In this document: piece by piece, positions 52,691 to 60,827 of the stretch | How the letters are laid out: each line of letters begins with the position of its first letter | How positions within the stretch are numbered: the stretch's first letter is position 1 | From: an uncultured Clostridia bacterium | GTDB lineage: Bacteria; Bacillota_I; Bacilli_A; RF39; UBA660 | Direction of reading: 5' to 3' | Length of the DNA: 64,000 nt | Assembly: GCA_947165135.1 (NCBI GenBank) | Contig: CAMUZE010000002.1 | Location: 27,083 to 91,082 of the forward strand | Notes under the pieces: model-generated | Databases searched by the model: none | What the model saw: the letters and a program-made list of their open reading frames with translations, nothing else | What the model was told of the DNA's origin: nothing | Made by a program: the position numbers and the translations under genes

Positions 52691-55219
52691 ATGGAAGAAG
52701 ATAATAAAGAAAATGAAAATATCGAAGAAGAAATTGAAGATATTGATAAAGTAAATATTGATAATAATAACTTCAGTGGATATTTTCATGAAAGAGATAG
52801 ATTAGACCATAACAATATAGTTGATGAAGTAAAAACATCTTTCATGGAATACTCAATGAGTGTAATTGCTTCACGTGCACTTCCTGATTTAAGAGATGGT
52901 TTAAAACCAGTTCACAGAAGAATTTTATGGTCAATGTATGAATCAGGTTATACACCAGATAAGCCTCATAGAAAAAGTGCAAAAACTGTTGGTGAAGTTA
53001 TGGGTAATTATCACCCACATGGTGATTCATCTATATATGAAGCAATGGTTCGTTTGGCTCAAGATTTTAATCAAAGATATATGTTAATAGATGGACACGG
53101 AAATTTTGGTAATATTGAAGGTGATGGAGCAGCCGCAATGCGTTATACCGAATCAAGATTAGCAAAAATATCACTAGAATTATTAAGAGATATTAATAAA
53201 GATACAGTTGATATGGATGATAACTTTGATGTAACAAGAAAAGAACCAAAAGTACTTCCATCAAGATTTCCAAATGTTTTAGTAAATGGATCAATGGGTA
53301 TAGCTGTTGGTATGGCAACAAATATCCCACCACATAATCTTGGAGAAGTAATAGATGGATGCGTAGCATATATTGATAATCCTGACATAGATGTTCTTGG
53401 ATTAATGGAGCATATTAAAGGTCCAGATTTTCCAACTGGTGGTATAATTCTTGGTAATTCAGGAATTAAAAAAGCATATGAAACTGGAAGAGGTTCAATA
53501 ACTATTCGTGGTAAAGCAACAATTGAAGAGTCAGAAGGACATAATACAATAGTATTTACTGAAGTTCCATATGGAGTTAATACAATGGAACTAAAAAACA
53601 AAGTAGCAGAACTAGTACATACAAAAGTAATTGATGGAATATCTGATTATCATACAGACTTAAAAGATGGTGTAAAAATAACAATTACATTAAAGAAAGA
53701 TGCAAATCCACAAGTAGTATTAAATAACTTATATAAACATACTGCATTTCAAGTAAATTACGGAATTATATTCTTAGTATTAGATGGTTTAACACCTAAA
53801 ACACTTGGATTAAAAGATATAATTGCTAAATATATTGATCATCAAAAAGAAGTAATAATAAGAAGAACAAAATTTGACTTAATAAAAGATGAAAAGAGAG
53901 TTCATATTTTAGAAGGTTATAAAATTGCTTTAGATCATATAGATGAAGTTGTTAAAATTATTAGAAATGCTAAAACTGATGAAGAAGCTAAGACAAATTT
54001 AATAGATAAATTTGGATTAGATATGATTCAAGCAGAAGCAATTCTTGAATTGAAGTTGAGAAGATTAACTGGATTAGAAAGAGACAAAATTGAAAATGAA
54101 CTAGCTGAATTATTAAAAGAAATTGAAGAATTAAAATCAATTTTAGCTAGCGAGGAAAAAGTTTTACAAATTATTAAGAAAGAAATGTTGGAAATTAAAG
54201 ATAGATACGCAGATGAAAGACGTACAACAATTGATAACACAGCAATAGAATATATTGAAGATGAGTCTTTAATTCCACAAGAAGAAATAATAGTTACTAT
54301 TACTAACAAAAATTATATAAAGAGAATAACTAAAGATACTTATAGAGTTCAACATAGAGGTGGTGTTGGTATTAAAGGAATGACAACTACAGAAGAAGAT
54401 TTCGTAGAACAATTAATATCATTAAATACACATGATCATATATTATTCTTTACTAACAAAGGAAAAGTATATAGATTAAAAGGATATAAAATTCCTGAAT
54501 ACTCTAGAACTGCAAAAGGTTTACCTATTATTAATTTATTGCCTATTGATAAAGATGAGAGAGTTAATGCAATGATTAAAATAAGTAAAGATGATACGTA
54601 CAAATGTTTGCTATTTGCAACCAAGAAAGGTCTTGTTAAACGTACGCTAGTAAGCGAATTTGATAGCATTAGACAAACTGGAAAAATAGCAATTACTTTA
54701 AAAGAAGATGACGAATTAATTTCAGTTAGAAAAACTACAGGTGAAGATCAAGTATTAATGTGTTCATCAAACGGTAGAATGGCAAGATTTGACGAAAATG
54801 AAATTAGAATCATGGGAAGAACTGCTGCAGGTGTAAGAGGAATTAATCTAACAGATGATGAATGTGTTGGTATGGAGATATCAGATCCTAACAAATTATT
54901 ATTGGTTGTTACTCAAAAGGGATATGGAAAGAAAACAGTAATTGATGAATATAGACAAACAAAACGTGGAAGCAAAGGAGTTAAAACTCTAAATATTTCA
55001 GAAAAAAATGGAAAGATAGTAAGTTTCAAAGCAACTGATAATGATAAAGATTTATTACTTATTACTAAAAATGGAATGATTATCAGAATAAGTGTTGATT
55101 CAGTATCACAGATGGGTAGAGTTACAAAAGGTGTAAGACTTATTAATTTAAAAGATAATAATGAAGTAGCTTCTATCTCAGTAATTGATAAAGAAGAAAA
55201 AGAAGATGAGAACGAGTAA
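52691..55219 (+). CDS. gyrA: DNA gyrase subunit A
   Basis: The breakage-reunion domain has the catalytic tyrosine in AAMRYTESRLAKIS and the fluoroquinolone-region segment HPHGDSSIYEAMVRLAQD, with the usual Ser after Asp. The C-terminal beta-pinwheel contains QHRGGVGIKG, the GyrA box, with His where Arg is common; this separates it from ParC. An acidic extension of about 35 residues (EEDNKENENIEEEIEDIDK) precedes the usual N-terminus, which is unusual. AGGAGG precedes the ATG. Confidence 0.96.
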   Translation: MEEDNKENENIEEEIEDIDKVNIDNNNFSGYFHERDRLDHNNIVDEVKTSFMEYSMSVIASRALPDLRDGLKPVHRRILWSMYESGYTPDKPHRKSAKTVGEVMGNYHPHGDSSIYEAMVRLAQDFNQRYMLIDGHGNFGNIEGDGAAAMRYTESRLAKISLELLRDINKDTVDMDDNFDVTRKEPKVLPSRFPNVLVNGSMGIAVGMATNIPPHNLGEVIDGCVAYIDNPDIDVLGLMEHIKGPDFPTGGIILGNSGIKKAYETGRGSITIRGKATIEESEGHNTIVFTEVPYGVNTMELKNKVAELVHTKVIDGISDYHTDLKDGVKITITLKKDANPQVVLNNLYKHTAFQVNYGIIFLVLDGLTPKTLGLKDIIAKYIDHQKEVIIRRTKFDLIKDEKRVHILEGYKIALDHIDEVVKIIRNAKTDEEAKTNLIDKFGLDMIQAEAILELKLRRLTGLERDKIENELAELLKEIEELKSILASEEKVLQIIKKEMLEIKDRYADERRTTIDNTAIEYIEDESLIPQEEIIVTITNKNYIKRITKDTYRVQHRGGVGIKGMTTTEEDFVEQLISLNTHDHILFFTNKGKVYRLKGYKIPEYSRTAKGLPIINLLPIDKDERVNAMIKISKDDTYKCLLFATKKGLVKRTLVSEFDSIRQTGKIAITLKEDDELISVRKTTGEDQVLMCSSNGRMARFDENEIRIMGRTAAGVRGINLTDDECVGMEISDPNKLLLVVTQKGYGKKTVIDEYRQTKRGSKGVKTLNISEKNGKIVSFKATDNDKDLLLITKNGMIIRISVDSVSQMGRVTKGVRLINLKDNNEVASISVIDKEEKEDENE

Positions 55220-55230
55220 TCTTCTTTTTT
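55199..55230 (+). terminator. Terminator of gyrA
   Basis: AAGAAGAT (55200-55207) pairs with ATCTTCTT (55219-55226), followed by six T. The gyrA stop codon is in the loop. Confidence 0.75.
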
Positions 55231-55232
55231 AA

Positions 55233-55248
55233 TGTTCCACGTTGAACA
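55233..55248. promoter_or_regulatory. parS: parS-like site 1 (one mismatch in the palindrome)
   Basis: The sequence TGTTCCACGTTGAACA differs from the other copies by T for G at position 11, giving one mismatch in symmetry. It directly follows the gyrA terminator. ParB may bind it more weakly. Confidence 0.75.
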
Positions 55249-55266
55249 TTAAAAATACTCAAAATT

Positions 55267-55280
55267 ATTTCCCGGGAAAT
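55267..55280. promoter_or_regulatory. NBS: Noc-binding site 1
   Basis: ATTTCCCGGGAAAT is identical to the Noc-binding consensus of Bacillus. It lies inside a perfect 24-bp palindrome (55262-55285). Confidence 0.88.
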
Positions 55281-55312
55281 AATTTATTAATAAATAAAAT
55301 CTAAATATACAA

Positions 55313-55328
55313 TGTTCCACGTGGAACA
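55313..55328. promoter_or_regulatory. parS: parS site 2 in a 36-bp perfect palindrome
   Basis: TGTTCCACGTGGAACA fits the parS consensus TGTTNCACGTGNAACA. Symmetry extends outward to 55303-55338. Confidence 0.9.
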
Positions 55329-55421
55329 TTGTATATTTTTAAATAAAAGAATCTGATCCGAATTTATAAATATCTGATATATATATATTATTGTACTAAT
55401 AATTTATTTTTGTAGTTTCAA

Positions 55422-55437
55422 TGTTTCACGTGGAACA
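55422..55437. promoter_or_regulatory. parS: parS site 3
   Basis: TGTTTCACGTGGAACA fits the parS consensus, with one asymmetric pair at the N positions. Flanking symmetry (TTTCAA...TTGAAA) extends it to 55416-55443. Confidence 0.9.
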
Positions 55438-55525
55438 TTGAAATTAGATATTATTTCACACCCATCTATACATTATAGAAATATTTAATTATTATTTATT
55501 AATAATTAAATTACACTTGAAAATT

Positions 55526-55539
55526 ATTTCCCGGGAAAT
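55526..55539. promoter_or_regulatory. NBS: Noc-binding site 2
   Basis: ATTTCCCGGGAAAT again, identical to site 1, within a perfect 22-bp palindrome (55522-55543). Confidence 0.88.
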
Positions 55540-55572
55540 AATTATATAATAAAAATATAATTATAAAAATAA

Positions 55573-55588
55573 TGTTCCACGTGGAACA
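55573..55588. promoter_or_regulatory. parS: parS site 4 in a 38-bp perfect palindrome
   Basis: TGTTCCACGTGGAACA. Outward symmetry (ATAAAAAT...ATTTTTAT) extends it to 55562-55599. Confidence 0.9.
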
Positions 55589-55670
55589 TTATTTTTATAG
55601 GCACAACTAATTTAATTAATTTCTTACAAAATCATAATTTAAAATTTTATCTATTAGTAATGTAACTATA

Positions 55671-55686
55671 TGTTCCACGTGGAACA
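55671..55686. promoter_or_regulatory. parS: parS site 5 in a 30-bp perfect palindrome
   Basis: TGTTCCACGTGGAACA. Outward symmetry (AACTATA...TATAGTT) extends it to 55664-55693. Confidence 0.9.
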
Positions 55687-55834
55687 TATAGTTTGAAATA
55701 ATTATTATATTAAATGTTAAAAATAATTTACAATTACTTTAATTATATAATCAATTTATTTACATTTGTATCAATGATATAATATTTACAAATGCTTTTC
55801 ATGTAAAAATATTGTATATGACAGCTCTAAAATT

Positions 55835-55848
55835 ATTTCCCGGGAAAT
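55835..55848. promoter_or_regulatory. NBS: Noc-binding site 3
   Basis: ATTTCCCGGGAAAT, within a perfect 26-bp palindrome (55829-55854). Confidence 0.88.
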
Positions 55849-55860
55849 AATTTTATTAAT

Positions 55861-55878
55861 ATTATGTTAACTTCTATT
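55861..55878 (+). repeat. 18-bp sequence shared with the origin region
   Basis: ATTATGTTAACTTCTATT occurs here and, identically, at 46091-46108 beside oriC. Both copies are preceded by a similar TTTATTAAT stretch. No function is known to me. Confidence 0.6.
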
Positions 55879-55907
55879 ATAAAATAATAAATAATAATAA
55901 ATAATAC

Positions 55908-55936
55908 TTGATTATTAAAATAAAATAATATAAAAT
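55908..55936 (+). promoter_or_regulatory. Promoter of the SRP RNA
   Basis: TTGATT (55908-55913) and TAAAAT (55931-55936) are separated by 17 bp and predict a start at about 55942, where the RNA's closing stem begins. Confidence 0.65.
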
Positions 55937-55941
55937 ATTTT

Positions 55942-56018
55942 TGTGCAATGGGAAATAAGTGAAACAGGTCAGAATCGGAAGATAGCAGCCTTAAATTTGT
56001 TTCTCATGTGCACATATT
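55942..56018 (+). ncRNA. ffs: Signal recognition particle RNA, short (4.5S-like) form
   Basis: The conserved SRP domain IV hairpin is clear: CAGGTCAGAATCGGAAGATA followed by GCAGCC, with the GGAA tetraloop and asymmetric bulge. The ends GTGCA and TGCAC close a stem that continues through ATG...CAT, and a T-run follows as terminator. It is only about 73 nt, so the Alu domain of the long Bacillus form is missing. The location just before tadA-dnaX matches Bacillus. Confidence 0.88.
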
Positions 56019-56048
56019 TTTTATATAAAGGTGCGAAAATTTGTTTGT

Positions 56049-56450
56049 ATGAATAAAATTAATATCTTAAAAAAATTAAATAAAAAAGCAATTGAAAATG
56101 GTGATGTTCCAGTATCATGTATTATTGAAAAAGATAATAATATTATTGCTACTGGATACAACATGAGAGTGAAAAATAATAATCCTCTTTTGCATGCAGA
56201 AATTGTTGCTATACAAAAAGCCGCTAAAAAATTAAAAACATGGAATTTAAGTGATTGTAATCTTTTAGTAACACTAAAACCATGTGATATGTGTATTGAA
56301 GTTATTAAAATGGCTAAAATTAAAAAAATTGATTATATTTTAGAAAATGAAAAAAATGTTAATTATAAACTCATTTTAAATAAGATGAATGACTGTGATC
56401 AAGAATATTTTATGAATGAAATTAAAGATTTTTTTGCTGATAAAAGATAG
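56049..56450 (+). CDS. tadA: tRNA-specific adenosine deaminase TadA-like
   Basis: The zinc deaminase motifs are present: LLHAEIVAIQKA (His-Ala-Glu) and LKPCDMCIEVI (Pro-Cys-x-x-Cys). TadA converts A34 to inosine in tRNA-Arg(ACG). The protein is 133 residues, a little shorter than usual, and the N-terminal NGDVPVSCII replaces the common GEVPVGAVIV. The ATG at 56049 gives the standard start; a GTG at 56031 coincides with the only AAAGGTG site, so initiation is unclear. The neighbours are SRP RNA and dnaX, as in Bacillus. Confidence 0.85.
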   Translation: MNKINILKKLNKKAIENGDVPVSCIIEKDNNIIATGYNMRVKNNNPLLHAEIVAIQKAAKKLKTWNLSDCNLLVTLKPCDMCIEVIKMAKIKKIDYILENEKNVNYKLILNKMNDCDQEYFMNEIKDFFADKR

Positions 56451-56494
56451 TAATCAATATATAATTTTGATATAATTAAAAGAGGAGGTTCACT

Positions 56495-58105
56495 ATGGCT
56501 TACATATCATTATACAGAAAATATAGACCAAAAAGCTTTGTGGAAGTTGTGGGTCAAGAAGTAGTTGTTAAGATATTAAAAAATAGCATTATAAATAATA
56601 AAATTGGTCATGCATATATATTTAGTGGACCAAGAGGAACTGGTAAAACAAGTATTGCAAAAATTTTTTCAAAAGCGGTAAATTGTCTATCAAATAAAGA
56701 TGGTGATTTATGTGGAAAATGTGAAGTCTGTCAACTAAATTTTGATGATGAAATAGATATAATTGAAATAGATGCTGCAAGTAATAATGGTGTTGATGAG
56801 ATAAGAGAAATTAGAAATAATGTTAAATTAATGCCTGCACATTTAAAATATAAAGTATATATAATCGATGAAGTTCATATGCTTTCTACCAGTGCTTTTA
56901 ATGCATTATTAAAAACATTAGAGGAACCGCCTAAAAATATAATATTTATTTTAGCAACAACAGAATTTAATAAAATTCCAGCCACTGTAGTGTCTAGATG
57001 TCAAAAATTTGATTTTAAAAAATTAACAAACAAACAGATAGTAGACAGATTAAAATATATACTAAAAAAAGAAGAAAAAAATCTAGATGATGAAGTAATT
57101 GAATTAATATCAAATTTAAGTGATGGTGGTATGAGAGATGCAATAAATATGCTAGATCAAGTACTTTCATTAGAAAAAGATGTTATCACAGTTGATGATG
57201 TTTATTATTTAGTTGGAGATACTTCAGAAGATACTATTTTTAATCTGTTAGACTGCGTACTTAGTGGCGACATAAAAGAAATGTTAAAATGTATAAATAA
57301 TCTTTATGAAGAGGGAAAAAATTTTGTTAATATTTGCGATAGATTACAGATGTTAATAAGAAATATAATTATATACTGTAACACTAAAAGTTATTTTTCA
57401 AAAGAATATGAAGAAAAACTGTCAAAATATTCAAACATAGAAATAGATTTATTATTAAAGTTATCTGAAGAAATATTTAAATTAATAAATGATATTAAAA
57501 AAACAACAAATCAGAAAATAATAATGGAAATATATACTATTAAGATGACATTGTTATTTAAAAATATTGAAGAAAAAGCAAAAGTAGAAGAAAAGCCAGA
57601 AGAAATTATTGAAGAAAAAGAAGAAATAGAAAAACCTGAAGAAAATAATCAGATGAAGAAAATAAAAATTAATAACGCTTTGTCATCAGCAAATAAAGAA
57701 TTAAAAGAAGAATTCTTAAATAAATATAAAATATTGAATGAATATGTTTCAAATAAGGATTATAATGCATTAGCCAATTTATTATTAAAAGCATCACCTG
57801 AAGTAGTATCAAATAAAAATGTTATATTTACTTTTAAGAATAAGTTAGAAATAGTTTTGTTTGATAAGAATGAAGAAGATATTCAAAAATTTTTAAAGAA
57901 AATATATAGCAAAAATTATTCTATCGTGGCAATTACAAATGAAGAATGGTTAAAAATAAGAGAAGAATATATATCTAATACTAAAAAAGGTATTAAATAT
58001 GAATATATTGAAGAAAAAATAAAAACAAAGAAAGAAAAGAAAAATACTGAATTAGAAAATACAGTAGAAGATTTATTTGGAGAAGAATTAATAAAAATAG
58101 ATTGA
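56495..58105 (+). CDS. dnaX: DNA polymerase III subunits gamma/tau
   Basis: The AAA+ clamp-loader ATPase has SGPRGTGKTSIAKIFSKAVN (Walker A), a four-cysteine zinc finger (CLSNKDGDLCGKCEVC), DEVHMLS, and the sensor segment TTEFNKIPATVVSRCQKF. A helical collar and a C-terminal tau-like part with a Glu/Lys-rich linker (residues 365-390) follow. AGAGGAGG precedes the ATG. No obvious slippery A-run for frameshifting was picked out. It begins a co-directional run to mfd. Confidence 0.95.
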   Translation: MAYISLYRKYRPKSFVEVVGQEVVVKILKNSIINNKIGHAYIFSGPRGTGKTSIAKIFSKAVNCLSNKDGDLCGKCEVCQLNFDDEIDIIEIDAASNNGVDEIREIRNNVKLMPAHLKYKVYIIDEVHMLSTSAFNALLKTLEEPPKNIIFILATTEFNKIPATVVSRCQKFDFKKLTNKQIVDRLKYILKKEEKNLDDEVIELISNLSDGGMRDAINMLDQVLSLEKDVITVDDVYYLVGDTSEDTIFNLLDCVLSGDIKEMLKCINNLYEEGKNFVNICDRLQMLIRNIIIYCNTKSYFSKEYEEKLSKYSNIEIDLLLKLSEEIFKLINDIKKTTNQKIIMEIYTIKMTLLFKNIEEKAKVEEKPEEIIEEKEEIEKPEENNQMKKIKINNALSSANKELKEEFLNKYKILNEYVSNKDYNALANLLLKASPEVVSNKNVIFTFKNKLEIVLFDKNEEDIQKFLKKIYSKNYSIVAITNEEWLKIREEYISNTKKGIKYEYIEEKIKTKKEKKNTELENTVEDLFGEELIKID

Positions 58106-58119
58106 AAGGATGATTAATT

Positions 58120-58413
58120 ATGAATATGCAAGCTATAATGGCACAGGCAAGAAAATTACAAGGAGAATTAGAAAAAACAACTAAGGAAATTGATAACACA
58201 ATATTTAATTATGAAAATGATAATATACTAGTTGAATGTAGTGGAAAAAATGAAATTAAGAAAATTACAATTAAAAATGAAGACATTCTAGAAGATAGGG
58301 AAATGCTAGAAGATATTGTTTTAGTTGCAATAAATAATGTGTTAGAAAAAATAAAGACAGAAAAAGATAAAAAATTAGGTAAATATACTAATGGTCTTGG
58401 AGGATTATTTTAG
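58120..58413 (+). CDS. ybaB: YbaB/EbfC family nucleoid-associated protein
   Basis: A 97-residue protein starting MNMQAIMAQARKLQGELEKT and ending YTNGLGGLF, a standard YbaB pattern. Members bind DNA as dimers. The gene lies between dnaX and recR, as in most Firmicutes. AAAGGATG precedes the ATG. Confidence 0.92.
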   Translation: MNMQAIMAQARKLQGELEKTTKEIDNTIFNYENDNILVECSGKNEIKKITIKNEDILEDREMLEDIVLVAINNVLEKIKTEKDKKLGKYTNGLGGLF

Positions 58414-58416
58414 TTA

Positions 58417-59016
58417 ATGGCAGCACCTAAGAGTTTTACAAATTTGGTGAATAATTTATCTATATTACCTGGTGTTGGAGAAAAAACAGCTGAAAGATTC
58501 GTATACTCAATTTTTGAAAAGGAAGATGATGAGGTTGAAGCATTAGCTCAATCTTTATTAGACTTTAAAAAAAATATAAAAAAATGTTCAGTATGTGGTT
58601 CACTAACTGATAATGAAATATGTGATATTTGTAATGATGAAAGTAGAGATAGAAGTACATTATGTATAGTTGAAGATTCAAAAAGTTTATTTTTCATAGA
58701 AAAAACAAAAAAATATAATGGTTTGTATCACGTGTTAAATGGTTTAATATCACCAATTGAAGGAAAGAATCCTGAAGATTTAAATATTTCATCATTAATA
58801 AATAATAGAATAAATAAAGATTTAAAAGAAATTATAATTGCTTTAAATCCTTCAATTGAAGGAGATGTAACATCTATGTATATTCAAAAATTATTAGAAA
58901 ATAAAAATATTAAGGTATCTAGATTATCATATGGAATTCCAATGGGAAGTGATATTGAATATTTAGATCCAATAATGATTTCAAAGGCTTGGGATGATAG
59001 AAAAGTAATATCATAA
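58417..59016 (+). CDS. recR: Recombination mediator RecR
   Basis: An N-terminal helix-hairpin-helix (LSILPGVGEKTAERFVYSIF) and a C4 zinc finger (CSVCGSLTDNEICDIC) are followed by a Toprim domain (LCIVEDSKSLFFIE) and a C-terminal Walker-like SRLSYGIPMGSDIEYLD. RecR works with RecF and RecO in gap repair. It starts 4 bp after ybaB. Confidence 0.95.
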   Translation: MAAPKSFTNLVNNLSILPGVGEKTAERFVYSIFEKEDDEVEALAQSLLDFKKNIKKCSVCGSLTDNEICDICNDESRDRSTLCIVEDSKSLFFIEKTKKYNGLYHVLNGLISPIEGKNPEDLNISSLINNRINKDLKEIIIALNPSIEGDVTSMYIQKLLENKNIKVSRLSYGIPMGSDIEYLDPIMISKAWDDRKVIS

Positions 59017-59047
59017 AAACTCAATCATAAATTATTATGAGGTTATT

Positions 59048-59224
59048 ATGATATTATTTATTATTAAAAAAATAGTATATACTTTATGTTTGTTGTATAC
59101 AGTTAATATATTTATTAGTAAGCAAAACAAGATAGTACCAATAAATATATACACAATTATATTAGTGTATTTTTATGATTTATTTGCAATACTTATGATA
59201 ATTTTTCTGAAATATTATTGCTGA
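59048..59224 (+). CDS. bofA-like: Small membrane protein, candidate BofA-like (pro-sigma K processing inhibitor)
   Basis: The 58-residue product has two hydrophobic segments separated by SKQNKIVPINIYTIIL. IVPINIYTIILVYF fits the (I/V)PIN..T..IVG pattern that closes BofA proteins, although the glycines of the usual LGxPG segment are lost. In Bacillus bofA lies just downstream of recR-yaaL, the same slot. ATGAGGT precedes the ATG by about 5 nt. It may be a degraded or highly diverged BofA. With spoIIR it points to a sporulation background. Confidence 0.5.
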   Translation: MILFIIKKIVYTLCLLYTVNIFISKQNKIVPINIYTIILVYFYDLFAILMIIFLKYYC

Positions 59225-59235
59225 AGGAGGATTTT

Positions 59236-60030
59236 TTGAATAATTTAAAAGATTATTTTAAAAAAATAGATAATTTATCACATGCATTTCTTATTGGAAA
59301 TGTTATTTTTGATGAAATAGAAAAAGATCTAAAAGAAATAATATCAAAGAGAATACTACTTAAAGATAATATAAATTTAAGAGAAAATCCGGATATATAT
59401 TATTATAATCAAGATGATAAATTAATAAAAAAAGAGGAAATAAAGGAACTATTGGAAAAATTATCAATAACATCTCAAATTAATAATTCTAAAATATACA
59501 TAATTAATGGGTGTGAAAAATTATCAGATGTAGTTGCTAATGCAATATTAAAGACATTAGAAGAACCTGCAAGTAATATTTATGCATTTTTAATATCAAA
59601 AAACATAGATTCGGTAAAAGAAACAATTAAAAGTAGATGTCAAAAAATAATAATAAATTCATCTAATACAAACAAAAAATATGATGAAAAAGAATGTGAA
59701 GTAGCAGATTATTTAATTAAAAGTATTGAAAATAATAATATCAAAAGTATTGCTTTAAATGCTGATATTTACAATAAAATAGAGAATAGAGAAATGTTAA
59801 AAGATATAATGGGAATATTATTAGATAAGTATAATAACTGTTTAAATATTAAAGCAACAAACGATATATATAATAAAGAAAATAGTGAAATTTTATTAAA
59901 TAATGATATAATAACTTTGTCAAAGAAATTATTGGTTATTAATAATTTTCAAGGACTACTTGATAATTATTTAAATAAAAATTCAATAATTGACAGATTT
60001 ATTATAGAAATGTGGAGATGTAATAAATGA
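59236..60030 (+). CDS. holB: DNA polymerase III delta' subunit
   Basis: The protein has the delta' pattern: NLSHAFLIGNV at the start in place of a Walker A, then IYIINGCEKLSDVVANAILK and LEEPASNIYAFLIS, and KSRCQKI at the sensor. It belongs to the clamp loader with DnaX. Translation probably begins at a TTG (59236), six nucleotides after AAGGAGG. At 264 residues it is shorter than most relatives. It overlaps ricT by 4 nt. Confidence 0.88.
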   Translation: MNNLKDYFKKIDNLSHAFLIGNVIFDEIEKDLKEIISKRILLKDNINLRENPDIYYYNQDDKLIKKEEIKELLEKLSITSQINNSKIYIINGCEKLSDVVANAILKTLEEPASNIYAFLISKNIDSVKETIKSRCQKIIINSSNTNKKYDEKECEVADYLIKSIENNNIKSIALNADIYNKIENREMLKDIMGILLDKYNNCLNIKATNDIYNKENSEILLNNDIITLSKKLLVINNFQGLLDNYLNKNSIIDRFIIEMWRCNK

Positions 60031-60827
60031 AATGCATAGGAGTAGAATTTAAAGAAAAAGGTAAGCAATATACTTTTGATATTAATAATTTAGATATTAA
60101 TATTGGCGATGATGTAATTGTAGAAACAGAAAGAGGTTTACAATTTGGTAAAGCTGTAGTTTATTATGGTGAAGTTAATGATGGAAAAGAGCATGCAAGA
60201 GTATTAAAAGTAGCAACAAAAAAAGATGTAGAACAAAATAAAAAGAACATTTCAGAAGCTGCAAAAGCATTAGAAAAAGCACAATCTTTAGCAGATGAAT
60301 TATCACTTGACATGAAATTTTTAGAATCATTCTATACATTTGATAGAAAGCAATTAGTATTTCAATTTCTAGCTGATAATAGAGTTGACTTTAGAGAACT
60401 TGCCAAGTCATTAGCGGCAATATACAAAACAAGAATTGAATTAAGACAAGTGGGAGTTCGTGATAAAGCAAAAGAAATATCTGGAATAGGACCTTGTGGT
60501 AGAAAATTATGTTGTTCAAATTTTTTAAATGATTTAGATTCTGTTGGTATTGCACAAGTAAAAAATCAAAATTTAGCACTTAATCCGGGTAAAATAAATG
60601 GATTGTGTGGAAGATTATTATGTTGTTTAAAATTTGAAGATGATTTATATACCGAGTTTAGAAAAGACTTACCTGAAATTGGTGATACTGTAAAAAATGG
60701 TGATGATGAAGGTACTGTAACAAGTGTTGATATTCCTAATAGGAAATATACGTTTGTAACAGAAGATGGAAATAAAATTGAAGTAAAGGTGCCATTTAAA
60801 AATGAATGCAGAAGAAAAGGTAATTAA
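60027..60827 (+). CDS. ricT: RicT (YaaT) PSP1-domain regulator
   Basis: The PSP1 domain begins CIGVEFKEKGKQYTFDI. The cysteine clusters GPCGRKLCCSNF and GLCGRLLCCLKF bind Fe-S clusters in the Bacillus RicAFT complex, which stimulates RNase Y maturation events and affects the Spo0A phosphorelay, competence and biofilm. All six family cysteines in these two clusters are kept. It lies between holB and trmN6, as in Bacillus. Confidence 0.92.
   Translation: MKCIGVEFKEKGKQYTFDINNLDINIGDDVIVETERGLQFGKAVVYYGEVNDGKEHARVLKVATKKDVEQNKKNISEAAKALEKAQSLADELSLDMKFLESFYTFDRKQLVFQFLADNRVDFRELAKSLAAIYKTRIELRQVGVRDKAKEISGIGPCGRKLCCSNFLNDLDSVGIAQVKNQNLALNPGKINGLCGRLLCCLKFEDDLYTEFRKDLPEIGDTVKNGDDEGTVTSVDIPNRKYTFVTEDGNKIEVKVPFKNECRRKGN

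Larger units (their letters stand above)
55231..55856. other. Non-coding centromere-like array of parS and Noc-binding sites
   Basis: The 626-bp segment between gyrA and the SRP RNA has no credible gene. It holds, in order, parS-like, NBS, parS, parS, NBS, parS, parS, NBS (each listed separately). Most sites sit in longer perfect palindromes of 22-38 bp. The spacers are plain AT-rich DNA. It lies about 9 kb from the origin. Confidence 0.9.

Noticed and set aside
58725..58740. CACGTG core in recR (also one in argS near 19568 and one in gyrB near 52343)
   Set aside because: The flanks do not match TGTTNCACGTGNAACA; these are coding sequence.
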